Source of the DNA: Candidatus Didemnitutus sp.
Lineage (GTDB): Bacteria; Verrucomicrobiota; Verrucomicrobiia; Opitutales; Opitutaceae
Assembly (NCBI GenBank): GCA_030682505.1
Contig: JAUXOH010000190.1
Location: 1-12,382 of the forward strand
Direction: 5' to 3'
DNA: 12,382 bases
This document shows positions 7,339 through 12,382 of this stretch, piece by piece. The notes below the pieces were generated by a model that saw nothing but the letters and a program-made list of their open reading frames with translations, was not told where the DNA came from and ran no database searches. How positions within the stretch are numbered: the stretch's first letter is position 1; each line of letters starts with the position of its first letter. The translations under genes were made by a program, and so were the position numbers.

Positions 7339-7461
7339 CTATTTTTTGGACAGCTTGCTGATCACGACGACCAACAGCGCCACGATCACGAGACCGAGCA
7401 CGGTCCAGAGCCACATGCCTCCGCCCGCCCAGCCGTTCATCCATCCGTCGGTATGATTCAT
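7339..7461 (-). CDS. 40-residue small membrane protein
   Basis: From the ATG at 7461 the product has a short Gly/Trp/Met-rich start (NHTDGWMNGWAGGG), one hydrophobic helix (about residues 15-36) and a positively charged Lys end, giving a single-span inner-membrane protein. I chose this ATG because residues upstream in the same frame look random and Cys-rich. Such short His/Trp/Met-rich membrane proteins are common beside copper and heavy-metal resistance genes, though I cannot name a family. It lies between the Met-rich exported protein and copB, on the same strand. It may assist the ATPase or metal delivery; this is inference. Confidence 0.6.
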   Translation of the reverse strand: MNHTDGWMNGWAGGGMWLWTVLGLVIVALLVVVISKLSKK

Positions 7462-7553
7462 ATTCAGGTTACTCGTGTTGCGCTGCGACCGTCCCTCAGC
7501 CGGGCAATCCGAGCTGGGAGCGGGGCAGCAACGTCCTTTGCGCAATCTTCACG

Positions 7554-7590
7554 GGATCGGCGCGATCCGTTCATCGCGGGACCCCGGGGT
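7554..7590. other. Palindromes after the Met-rich protein gene
   Basis: Two palindromes lie just past the stop at 7615: ACCCCGGGGT at 7581-7590, a perfect 10-bp palindrome, and GGATCG-GCG-CGATCC at 7554-7568, a six-pair hairpin with a three-base loop. Neither has a T run. They may mark the transcript end, or regulate the next gene. The 7462-7614 gap otherwise shows nothing. Confidence 0.3.
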
Positions 7591-7614
7591 GCTCAGTAAT
7601 TATTGGTGTTCCTG

Positions 7615-8118
7615 TTAGTGGGTCTTGTGGGCGTCCGCCGGTTCTTCATCCATCCCCTTCATCATCGGGCACGGCGACATGGATCCGTTGCCCATCTGCA
7701 TGTGCTCCATCATGTGATCCTTCATCTCCTCATCCATCTTCGCCTTCGCGGCATGCATGGCGATCCGCTGCTCGACCATGCGGGTGACAACGGCAGCGAG
7801 CAGGTCCATTTTTTTGTCCTTCGGCGCGCTGTTCATGCTGGCGACTTGCTCCCCCAGGGCGGCGTCCTGTTCTTTCATCTCCGCCATCATTTTCTGCTTC
7901 TGCTCCAGCATCTCCTGACAGTGCGCCCTCTTTTCGACTTCCATCATCGCCTTCACCGGCGCGGCGAGCTTCTCCGGGCTTGCGGTCATTCCTTCCATCG
8001 CCGGCTTGTCTTTCATCGACAGGGTGGATTGCGCCCGGACGGTCGTCCCGATGACCAAGGCGAACGCCAGCGCGAGGCCGGAGCGGATGATGAGTTTGGA
8101 GTGAGAATGTTTATTCAT
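7615..8118 (-). CDS. Exported Met/His-rich protein, probable periplasmic metal-linked protein
   Basis: From the ATG at 8118 the product is 167 residues. It has a signal peptide (MNKHSHSKLIIRS, hydrophobic core ALAFALVIG, likely cleavage after TVRAQ or VRA near residue 28-30). The mature part is charged and helical, with many Met: a central Glu/Lys/Met helix pair (about 50-130) and a Met/His/Cys-rich end including KDHMMEHMQM, CPMMKGMDEE and a final His-Lys-Thr-His. Met-rich and His-rich clusters bind Cu(I)/Cu(II) in periplasmic copper proteins, so a copper role is likely given the CopB gene downstream, but no enzyme motif is seen. The start is supported by an AGGA sequence about 12 bases upstream and by the signal peptide. 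It resembles unnamed proteins beside metal-efflux genes. Confidence 0.75.
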   Translation of the reverse strand: MNKHSHSKLIIRSGLALAFALVIGTTVRAQSTLSMKDKPAMEGMTASPEKLAAPVKAMMEVEKRAHCQEMLEQKQKMMAEMKEQDAALGEQVASMNSAPKDKKMDLLAAVVTRMVEQRIAMHAAKAKMDEEMKDHMMEHMQMGNGSMSPCPMMKGMDEEPADAHKTH

Positions 8119-8269
8119 GGGATATTGTGTCCTGTAATCTTGGTTGGTTGACCGAATGGTTGCCGCCATCATGCGCCCTCACGCGCGCCATCGCTATGGG
8201 GTGTTGGCCTGCTTCGGCCGGTTCGGAGTGCTTGAGCGAGGAAACGTAATTCAGCTCAACGCCTTCGCC

Positions 8270-8284
8270 CCCGCGCAAGGCGGG
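8270..8284 (-). terminator. Weak GC hairpin after acetate kinase
   Basis: A five-pair stem (CCCGC with GCGGG) with a five-base loop lies 14 bp past the acetate kinase TAG at 8301-8299. It has no T run. The gap 8119-8298 holds no supported gene; it must contain the promoter or leader of the Met-rich protein gene. Confidence 0.25.
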
Positions 8285-8298
8285 CGGAGCGATTGCCG

Positions 8299-9495
8299 CT
8301 ACGGGGAACTGAGTTCGAGTGCGCGGCACACGGAGCGCGCGATCATCAGTTCCTCGTCGGTGCGAATGACGCGCACTTTCACCCGACCGCGGCGGTCCGC
8401 GGAAATCAGGGGCGCATTCTTCGCATTGCGCCGCCGGTCCAGCTGGAGGCCGAGGAAGCCGAGTTCGGCGCAAATGCGCGCCCGGATCAGCGGCGCGTTT
8501 TCGCCGATGCCTCCGGCGAAGACGAGGGTGTCCACTCCCCCGAGCGCCGCGGCGTAGGCGCCAATCCACTTTTTCGCCTGGTAACAAAACAGTGCGATGG
8601 CTTCGGCCGCCCGCCCATCGCGTGATTCGCGCGCGACCAAATCACGCACGTCGGAACTGGTCCCGGAAACGCCGAGCAGCCCGGACTCCCGGTTCACCAT
8701 CCGCTCGAATTGCGCCGGGGTCATCCTCTCGCGGCGGGACAGAAACGACAGCAACCCCGGATCGAGATCACCGGAGCGCGTGCCCATTACCAAGCCGGCA
8801 GCGGGCGTGAAACCCATGCTGGTGTCGATGCTCCGGCCGCGCTTCACGGCGGCGAGACTCGCGCCATTGCCGAGATGCGCGAGGATCACCCTGCCCTTCG
8901 CGGCGGAAGGATCCAGGCGCCGGAGTTCCTCCAGCAAGTAGGCGTAGGACAGCCCATGGAAGCCGTAGCGCTCCACGCCCATCTTTTGGTAGCGTCGCGG
9001 GATCGCCAGCAGCTTGGCGACGCGCGGCATCGTCCGGTGAAACGCCGTGTCGAAGCATGCCACCTGCGGCAGCCCGGGATGCCGTTTCCGCACGGCCTCA
9101 ATCAATTTGATCTCCAGCGGCAGATGATTCGGGGCGAAGGGCGCGATCCGGTGGAGCTCCGCGAGCAGCTTCGGCGTGACCCGTTCCGGTTCGGAACGCT
9201 CCATGCCATGAACCACGCGGTGCCCCACCGCCTTGACCGCGGCGAACACCGGCTGAGCCTCGAGCCAGTCCAGAAAAAAATCCACCGGCGCGCCGTGGCC
9301 CGCGACCGCGAGCCGGCGAACGCCCCGCGCTTTCCCCGCCGGATCGTTGAGGAGCAAACTCGTGCCGCTTAAACCGACGCGATCAATCTTGCCGGCGAGG
9401 CGAGGCCGCAGCGTTGCGCCGGCCTCATACACGGCGAACCGGATGGTCGACGAACCGCCGTTGATCGTGAGGACGCAGGGCAATTCAGATTTCAC
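8299..9495 (-). CDS. ackA: Acetate kinase
   Basis: The 398-residue product is a full-length acetate kinase, which interconverts acetyl phosphate plus ADP and acetate plus ATP in the cytoplasm. All expected active-site residues are present: Asn12 in the INGGSS phosphate loop, Arg93 in GHRVVHG, Asp149 in CFDTAFH, His180 in YGFHGLS, the HLGNGASLAAV loop (207-217), Arg240 in GTRSGDLDPG, the AGGIGEN nucleotide motif (327-333) and Glu381/Glu382 in TDEELMIAR. The start must be GTG at 9495, because an in-frame TGA lies two codons upstream and no ATG precedes the motif. No phosphotransacetylase or phosphoketolase gene is in the window to supply acetyl phosphate. A relic of another ackA lies at 4912-4995. 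Transcription would lead towards the copper module, but a 180-bp gap makes a shared transcript uncertain. Confidence 0.96.
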   Translation of the reverse strand: MKSELPCVLTINGGSSTIRFAVYEAGATLRPRLAGKIDRVGLSGTSLLLNDPAGKARGVRRLAVAGHGAPVDFFLDWLEAQPVFAAVKAVGHRVVHGMERSEPERVTPKLLAELHRIAPFAPNHLPLEIKLIEAVRKRHPGLPQVACFDTAFHRTMPRVAKLLAIPRRYQKMGVERYGFHGLSYAYLLEELRRLDPSAAKGRVILAHLGNGASLAAVKRGRSIDTSMGFTPAAGLVMGTRSGDLDPGLLSFLSRRERMTPAQFERMVNRESGLLGVSGTSSDVRDLVARESRDGRAAEAIALFCYQAKKWIGAYAAALGGVDTLVFAGGIGENAPLIRARICAELGFLGLQLDRRRNAKNAPLISADRRGRVKVRVIRTDEELMIARSVCRALELSSP

Positions 9496-9546
9496 GGCTC
9501 AATGCCCCGGCCAGTGTCATACCAACCGCCGCGCGCATTTGGATCT

Positions 9547-9581
9547 TGTAGGGCTGCCGCTTGCGGCAGGCCGTGGCTACA
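9547..9581. repeat. REP-like intergenic hairpin
   Basis: A seven-pair core stem, CTGCCGC-TT-GCGGCAG (9554-9569), is enclosed by TGTAG (9547-9551) and CTACA (9577-9581). The two-base loop means a real loop would open the last pair. Nested palindromes of this style, ending in GTGGCTACA, look like dispersed REP-type elements, from memory of similar genomes; only one copy is in this window. It lies 52 bp upstream of the acetate kinase start and may also affect that leader. Confidence 0.5.
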
Positions 9582-9685
9582 GTCCAGAAGCGCAGGGACG
9601 ATGGTGTCATGCGTCCACGGATTCATTTCATGTTGGTGTCACAGCCTCACAATGCCGCGCAATCGGCGACCTCACAATGGGGTGT

Positions 9686-9809
9686 TTAGCCCGGTTATTT
9701 CACACTTTTGATTGTCATCGCGAGCCCGAGGAACGAGGGCGTGGCGATCCAGCTAGATGGATTGCAGAGTGTGTCGCTTTCACGTCGAGCTGTGAAATAT
9801 CCGGGTTAG
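9686..9809. mobile_element. 116-bp MITE-like element with 15-bp inverted repeats and TTAG target duplication
   Basis: The ends are CCCGGTTATTTCACA (9690-9704) and TGTGAAATATCCGGG (9791-9805), inverted repeats matching at 14 of 15 positions. They are flanked directly by the four-base duplication TTAG at 9686-9689 and 9806-9809. The interior has no coding capacity, so it would need a transposase supplied in trans. A four-base target duplication and about 15-bp ends are features of IS1380-family elements, and the CCCGG-TATTTCAC end looks like that group to me from memory; this is not checked. The interior carries a hairpin (9717-9748) of a common dispersed-repeat type. Confidence 0.7.
9712..9750. 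repeat. Dispersed-repeat hairpin inside the MITE
   Basis: The segment folds as ATCGC (9717-9721) and GCCC (9724-9727) pairing with GGGC (9737-9740) and GCGAT (9744-9748) around a nine-base loop. The TGTCATCGCGAG...GGCGATCCAG wording matches a type of intergenic repeat seen in many unrelated bacteria (the GTCATTGCGAG class), from memory. A partial inverted copy, GATGGATTGC, follows at 9755-9764. It forms the cargo of the MITE-like element. Confidence 0.5.
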
Positions 9810-9886
9810 CCCCGCCCGAAGTGACTTCCCGCCACCGTCTTTCCAGCTCCCAAAAAAGACGCAGGGAAAGACCAATGGATCGGCGG

Positions 9887-9903
9887 GCGAACGCACCGTT
9901 CGC
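9887..9903. other. Perfect hairpin in the gap before the DUF3494 gene
   Basis: Seven perfect pairs (GCGAACG with CGTTCGC) enclose a three-base CAC loop. It lies about 157 bp upstream of the DUF3494 start. No T run follows it on either strand. It could be an operator or a leftover repeat. The rest of 9810-10059 shows only an AT-rich patch near 9936-9943 (CATTATAT), a possible -10 region for the plus-strand gene. Confidence 0.3.
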
Positions 9904-10059
9904 GCGGGACGACACCTCATAGCACATCACCCCATTATATCACGGCCGTTATTCGGATAGACTCGGGTCGATCGGAAAATGAGCCAAGCGGGGCAACAGC
10001 CTTCGCCTGGATTCTCCCGCAATCGGCAACCCAGAAAACCACAAAAAAAAGAAATCAAA

Positions 10060-10884
10060 ATGAAACTTAGAACCTCAAGCTTCTTGGCGTGCGCAGGCTT
10101 CGCTACACTCCTAGCCGCAGCCGTCACCGTGTATGCCAAGCCCAAGTCAGTCACGGATCCAATCCAGAGCTTCGCGGTCCTCGGTGGCTCGGCCGTGACG
10201 TTGACCAATGCCGCTGTCATCGGAGACGTGGGCGTCGACCACGGTCCGCTGACTCAAACCACCTCCACAATCTCTGGGCAGGTCCACGTGGGCGACTCGG
10301 TCGCCCAGCAGGCATACACCGACTTCCTCGCCGCCTATGTCGCCCTCGGGAGCCAGTCGTGCGATCAGGTAATCGGCGGCAACCTTGCGGGCCTTTTCCT
10401 CACGCCCGGGGTTTACTGTGTCGATGCGGCGTCGACGACGACGGGCGGCACGTTGACGCTCGTCGGGTCTTCCACCGATACTTGGATTTTCAAAATCGGA
10501 ACCAGCGGCACCGGCGCGCTCACGGGCACAAACTTCACCGTGGTCATGACCAGCGGGGAGACCTGCAACAACAATGTGTATTGGTGGACCGCCCAAGCCG
10601 CGACGCTGACTGATTCGGTCTTCATCGGGAGTATTCTCGCGGGCGCGGACCTCACCGTCACCCGTGGGAGTTTGGCCGGACAAGTCCTAGCCATCGGCGC
10701 GGTGACGTTGACCGGCGCACGGGTCTCGGTCTGCGGCAACGTATCGCCGCCGGCCAAGCCGAAGGCCAACGAAGGCGTCGGCAATGGCGTGGACGGCAAC
10801 ACGCCGGGGCACGCTCACAACGGTGGCAACGATGATCCGGCTTTTTCGCCCGGCAACCCCGGAGCAAAGAACAAGAAAAGATAA
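10060..10884 (+). CDS. Exported DUF3494 (ice-binding-like) protein
   Basis: The 274-residue product has a Sec signal peptide (residues 1-26, VTVYA before KPK). A DUF3494 / ice-binding-like domain (PF11999, about 35-228) follows, with the opening FAVLGGSAVTLTN, the VIGDVGV strand, the LTPGVYCVDAAST motif, TWIFKIGTSGTG, and the closing SILAGADLTV and GQVLAIGAVTL strands. The family forms a right-handed beta-solenoid with a flanking helix. Some members bind ice and others are adhesins, so ice binding is not proved. Four Cys (101, 120, 169, 225) in the mature part could form two disulfides. The end (about 231-274) is a Gly/Asn/Pro tail with GVGNGVD and SPGNPG motifs and a basic C-terminus, possibly a wall or surface linker. 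I chose the ATG at 10060 for the signal peptide. The leader is A-rich with no clear Shine-Dalgarno. Confidence 0.88.
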   Translation: MKLRTSSFLACAGFATLLAAAVTVYAKPKSVTDPIQSFAVLGGSAVTLTNAAVIGDVGVDHGPLTQTTSTISGQVHVGDSVAQQAYTDFLAAYVALGSQSCDQVIGGNLAGLFLTPGVYCVDAASTTTGGTLTLVGSSTDTWIFKIGTSGTGALTGTNFTVVMTSGETCNNNVYWWTAQAATLTDSVFIGSILAGADLTVTRGSLAGQVLAIGAVTLTGARVSVCGNVSPPAKPKANEGVGNGVDGNTPGHAHNGGNDDPAFSPGNPGAKNKKR

Positions 10885-10896
10885 GTCCACGCGACC

Positions 10897-11562
10897 ATGA
10901 ATCTGCCAAGCCGGCCCGGCCTTTGCCGGGCCGGCCTTTTGGTTGTTCTGCTCGCGGGTTGGTGGTTCGGGAGCATCGCGGAAGGTCTGCTCTCGATTGA
11001 TCCGCTGATCGCGGTGGATCACCGCTTGGCCCTCTGGTTCGACCAGCATGCCACGCCGGCGGTGACGCGGGTGGCCGAAGGCATTACTTTCCTCGGGTCG
11101 CCGGTCTTCCTCACCGCGGCCAGCATTACCGTCGCGCTCATCCTGCTGCGCCGAAAGGTCTGGTATCGTTTGGCGGCGTTTATTCTGACAGTCGGGGGCG
11201 GGGCCTTGCTCAATGCGGCGCTCAAGCACCTCTTTCAACGACCCCGCCCGCTCTTCGATCATCCGCTGATTCCCGCCTCGGGCTACAGCTTCCCCAGTGG
11301 TCACATGATGGGGGCGGTGCTCTTCTATGGCTTCATGGCCGTGGCGGTCGTAACGCAGGTCAATCCGTGGCGCTGGCGGGCGCTGGCCCCGTTGCTCGCA
11401 TTCCTGTTGGTTATCCTGATCGGTCTATCGCGAATTTATCTGGGCGCCCACTATCTGAGCGATGTGCTGGCTGCCGCTGCCGCTGGCCTCACGTGGCTGG
11501 CTTTCTCTATCACCGGCGTCGAGGCGTTCCGGCGGTATCGCGCCCGCCCGCGGCTCCGATGA
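10897..11562 (+). CDS. PAP2-family membrane phosphatase
   Basis: The 221-residue product is a membrane protein with about five or six helices. All three PAP2 motifs are intact: K110-x6-RP (KHLFQRPRP), PSGH at 133-136 with catalytic His136, and S178-R179-x5-H185-x3-D189 (SRIYLGAHYLSD). Such enzymes remove phosphate from lipid phosphates, such as phosphatidate, undecaprenyl pyrophosphate or phosphatidylglycerophosphate, at the outer face of the inner membrane; the substrate cannot be told here. The start is uncertain. The ATG at 10897 lacks a ribosome binding site, and its first codons form a strong terminator hairpin (10910-10935). A TTG at residue 15 would lie beyond the hairpin and still keep the first helix. 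It follows the DUF3494 gene by 12 bp. Confidence 0.88.
   Translation: MNLPSRPGLCRAGLLVVLLAGWWFGSIAEGLLSIDPLIAVDHRLALWFDQHATPAVTRVAEGITFLGSPVFLTAASITVALILLRRKVWYRLAAFILTVGGGALLNAALKHLFQRPRPLFDHPLIPASGYSFPSGHMMGAVLFYGFMAVAVVTQVNPWRWRALAPLLAFLLVILIGLSRIYLGAHYLSDVLAAAAAGLTWLAFSITGVEAFRRYRARPRLR
10910..10940 (+). terminator. Strong intrinsic terminator-like hairpin inside the PAP2 start
   Basis: GCCGGCCCGGC (10910-10920) pairs perfectly over 11 bases with GCCGGGCCGGC (10925-10935) around a CTTT loop, followed by CTTTTGGTTGTT. It starts 26 bp after the DUF3494 TAA. Form and position are those of a Rho-independent terminator for that gene, though the T run is short. It overlaps codons 5-13 of the PAP2 frame. 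Confidence 0.65.
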
Positions 11563-11591
11563 TGCGGGGCGCCGGGGCGCGCGCCGCGAAC

Positions 11592-11682
11592 CGCCGCGAT
11601 TCCTGCGGCGACCAAAGGGAACTTTGGCCCGGACGGTCGGGCGCCGGCCGGGCGCAGCAATGATCCTCGGGGCAATCCCCGA
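11592..11682. repeat. String of small perfect hairpins after the PAP2 gene
   Basis: Three perfect six-pair hairpins sit in the gap after the PAP2 stop: CGCCGC/GCGGCG (11592-11610), CCAAAG-GGAA-CTTTGG (11612-11627) and TCGGGG-CAAT-CCCCGA (11667-11682). The segment between, around 11628-11660, is also GC-palindromic. They could end the PAP2 transcript or be worn repeats. No gene is supported between 11563 and 11769. Confidence 0.45.
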
Positions 11683-11693
11683 TTTCACTCCGG

Positions 11694-11744
11694 TTCGGGG
11701 AGCGCACGCGTCTCGCGTGCTGCGGGACGCAGGCGCTCCCCGAA
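11694..11744. repeat. Perfect three-way-junction palindrome A
   Basis: The outer stem is TTCGGGGAGCGC (11694-11705) with GCGCTCCCCGAA (11733-11744), perfect over 12 pairs. Inside sit two hairpins, CACGCG-TCT-CGCGTG (11705-11719) and CTGCG-GGA-CGCAG (11720-11732), with no spare bases. One C (11705) can pair with either partner. The DNA or RNA strand would fold into a compact Y. It resembles dispersed intergenic repeats of the REP type; function is unknown. Confidence 0.75.
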
Positions 11745-11769
11745 ATCTTTCTCACCCGCCTCGTCTCTA

Positions 11770-11922
11770 CTAGGCCGAAGCTAGCCTTGGTCGCCTTTGG
11801 CGCCGCCGCAGGCGGGCCAGCTTCGGGGTATCAGACCCATTGCAAATGAGCTTGCGCAACGCCTCCAGCCCTCCCGCCGACGCGCCGATGGCGACCACTC
11901 TTGGTTTTTCAGTTGTCTTCAT
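11770..11922 (-). pseudogene. Truncated CheB-like methylesterase start
   Basis: From the ATG at 11922, 19 bp after the stop of the GH94 gene, the frame reads PRVVAIGASAGGLEALRKL. This is the start of the CheB catalytic domain with its GASAGG segment, which holds the catalytic Ser. After about 27 residues the similarity stops, and the frame runs through palindrome B to a TAG at 11772-11770, giving only 50 residues. The rest of the gene is missing. The original was probably a CheB or CheB/CheR fusion, often with PAS and kinase parts. A 50-residue product would lack the His and Asp of the active site, so the gene is dead. Confidence 0.75.
11775..11826. repeat. Three-way-junction palindrome B
   Basis: The outer stem is CCGAAGCTAGC (11775-11785) with GCCAGCTTCGG (11816-11826), one mismatch in 11. 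Inside, CGCC-TTT-GGCG (11792-11802) and CCGCC-GCA-GGCGG (11803-11815) form two abutting hairpins. The plan matches palindrome A only 30 bp away, but the sequences differ. Its right edge meets the truncated cheB reading frame. Confidence 0.6.
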
Positions 11923-11941
11923 AACGATCGTGTTCCCTTCG

Positions 11942-12382
11942 TCAGCCCGCCTCCGCCGAGCTCTCTGGTTCGCGGGCGAGCGAACGGCCGACCTTCAATT
12001 CGGCGGTGTGCTCCTGGCGATCATCCCGGAGCGGAAGGGTCGATTCGGATATTTCCTGTCCATCGAGGGAAAGCAGGTTCCCGTCGGGCGCATCCGCGGC
12101 CAGTCGGGAGATCGTGATGTGATAAACCGTCTGCCGGTAGCGGTAGTGGATTTTGTAGGTTGTCCACGCCTCCGGCATCCTGGGCTCCAGCCGCAAGCGA
12201 TCGCCCTCGAGGTTCACGCCCAGCAGGGTTTCAACCAGCAACCGATACATCCAGCCGGCCGAACCCGTGTACCACGTCCAGCCGCCGCGGCCCGTGTGCG
12301 GCGCAAGCGAATAGACGTCCGCGGCCACGACGTAGGGCTCAACCTTGTAGGTGGCGATCTTCCCGGGTGTTGCCCCGTGATG
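11942..12382 (-). CDS. GH94 / cyclic beta-1,2-glucan synthase-like protein, C-terminal 146 residues, cut by window edge
   Basis: The frame is open to the right end of the window and stops at TGA 11944-11942. The visible part begins HHGATPGKIATYKVEPYVVAADVYS and contains APHTGRGGWTWYTGSAGWMYR, a hallmark of GH94 phosphorylases and the C-terminal domain of cyclic beta-1,2-glucan synthases (NdvB/ChvB type). A short beta-rich end follows, with LEGDRLRLEPRMPEAW and a HITISR strand, then a disordered Glu/Arg-rich tail. GH94 enzymes phosphorolyse beta-glucosides such as cellobiose or beta-1,2-oligoglucans. The missing N-terminus would decide between a stand-alone phosphorylase and a very large synthase. 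The cheB relic lies just downstream. Confidence 0.85.
   Translation of the reverse strand, partial: HHGATPGKIATYKVEPYVVAADVYSLAPHTGRGGWTWYTGSAGWMYRLLVETLLGVNLEGDRLRLEPRMPEAWTTYKIHYRYRQTVYHITISRLAADAPDGNLLSLDGQEISESTLPLRDDRQEHTAELKVGRSLAREPESSAEAG

Noticed and set aside
4990..7575. 14-bp repeat GCGATCCGTTCATC at 4990-5003 and 7562-7575
   Set aside because: At this length a chance pair in 12 kb is not rare, and the flanks do not match.
9645..9679. CCTCACAATG direct repeats (9645 and 9670)
   Set aside because: Only two short copies with unlike flanks; no array or CRISPR-like spacing.
8196..9684. ATGGGGTG at 8196 and 9677 as further copies of the 18-bp stress motif
   Set aside because: Only the first six bases, ATGGGG, agree with the motif; the near-palindromic right half is missing.
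11694..11826. Integron attC sites or tRNA-like genes at the folded palindromes
   Set aside because: No attC core sites (GTTRRRY), no integrase, and no tRNA anticodon arm or CCA end fit the folds.
1..12382. CRISPR array, prophage, toxin-antitoxin or other defence system
   Set aside because: No repeated spacers, Cas, phage or toxin motifs were seen on either strand.

Overview
The window is GC-rich, bacterial, mostly minus-strand DNA. It carries stress, copper-handling and carbohydrate genes, with intergenic gaps full of palindromic repeats and decayed gene pieces. Gene content and repeat style would fit a Verrucomicrobiota-like (Opitutales-type) or similar free-living soil or water bacterium. 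That assignment is inference from general resemblance; there is no rRNA or other marker gene here.

Layout. (1) 1-3353, minus strand, a stress block in transcription order: CsbD-like protein, a broken dodecin, a quinol-type nitric oxide reductase (qNOR), an intact dodecin, a 58-residue protein of unknown function, and a universal stress protein cut by the window edge. An identical 18-bp motif lies about 105-120 bp upstream of the CsbD gene and of the intact dodecin gene, which suggests two co-regulated transcription units. (2) 3546-4853, minus: a stand-alone glycoamylase-like (COG5368/PF10091) protein, followed in window coordinates by a short relic of a second acetate kinase gene. (3) 5002-8118, minus: a copper module made of a Met-rich exported protein, a 40-residue membrane protein and a CopB-type (CPH motif) P-type ATPase with a one-base frameshift. 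(4) 8299-9495, minus: a full-length acetate kinase with a GTG start. (5) 9496-10059: a 564-bp non-coding gap with a REP-like hairpin and a 116-bp MITE-like element that has terminal inverted repeats and a TTAG target duplication. (6) 10060-11562, plus: an exported DUF3494 (ice-binding-like) protein and a PAP2 phosphatase. A strong terminator hairpin sits inside the first codons of the PAP2 reading frame. (7) 11563-11941: a palindrome-rich gap with two folded three-way-junction repeats, the second truncating the start of a CheB-like gene. (8) 11942-12382, minus: the C-terminal end of a GH94 / cyclic beta-1,2-glucan synthase-like protein running off the window.

How it fits together. qNOR removes NO at the membrane. 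Dodecin stores or buffers flavin, and Usp and CsbD proteins are typical of starvation or general stress. Acetate kinase and a metal-exporting ATPase are often found with such genes in low-oxygen or dormancy regulons. The glycoamylase-like protein and the GH94 end are two modules that occur fused in cyclic beta-1,2-glucan synthases, so both may act on beta-1,2-glucan. I found no wholly new system. The most notable items are the shared 18-bp motif, the MITE with its target duplication, the two three-way-junction palindromes, and the several genes caught decaying (dodecin, copB, ackA relic, cheB relic).
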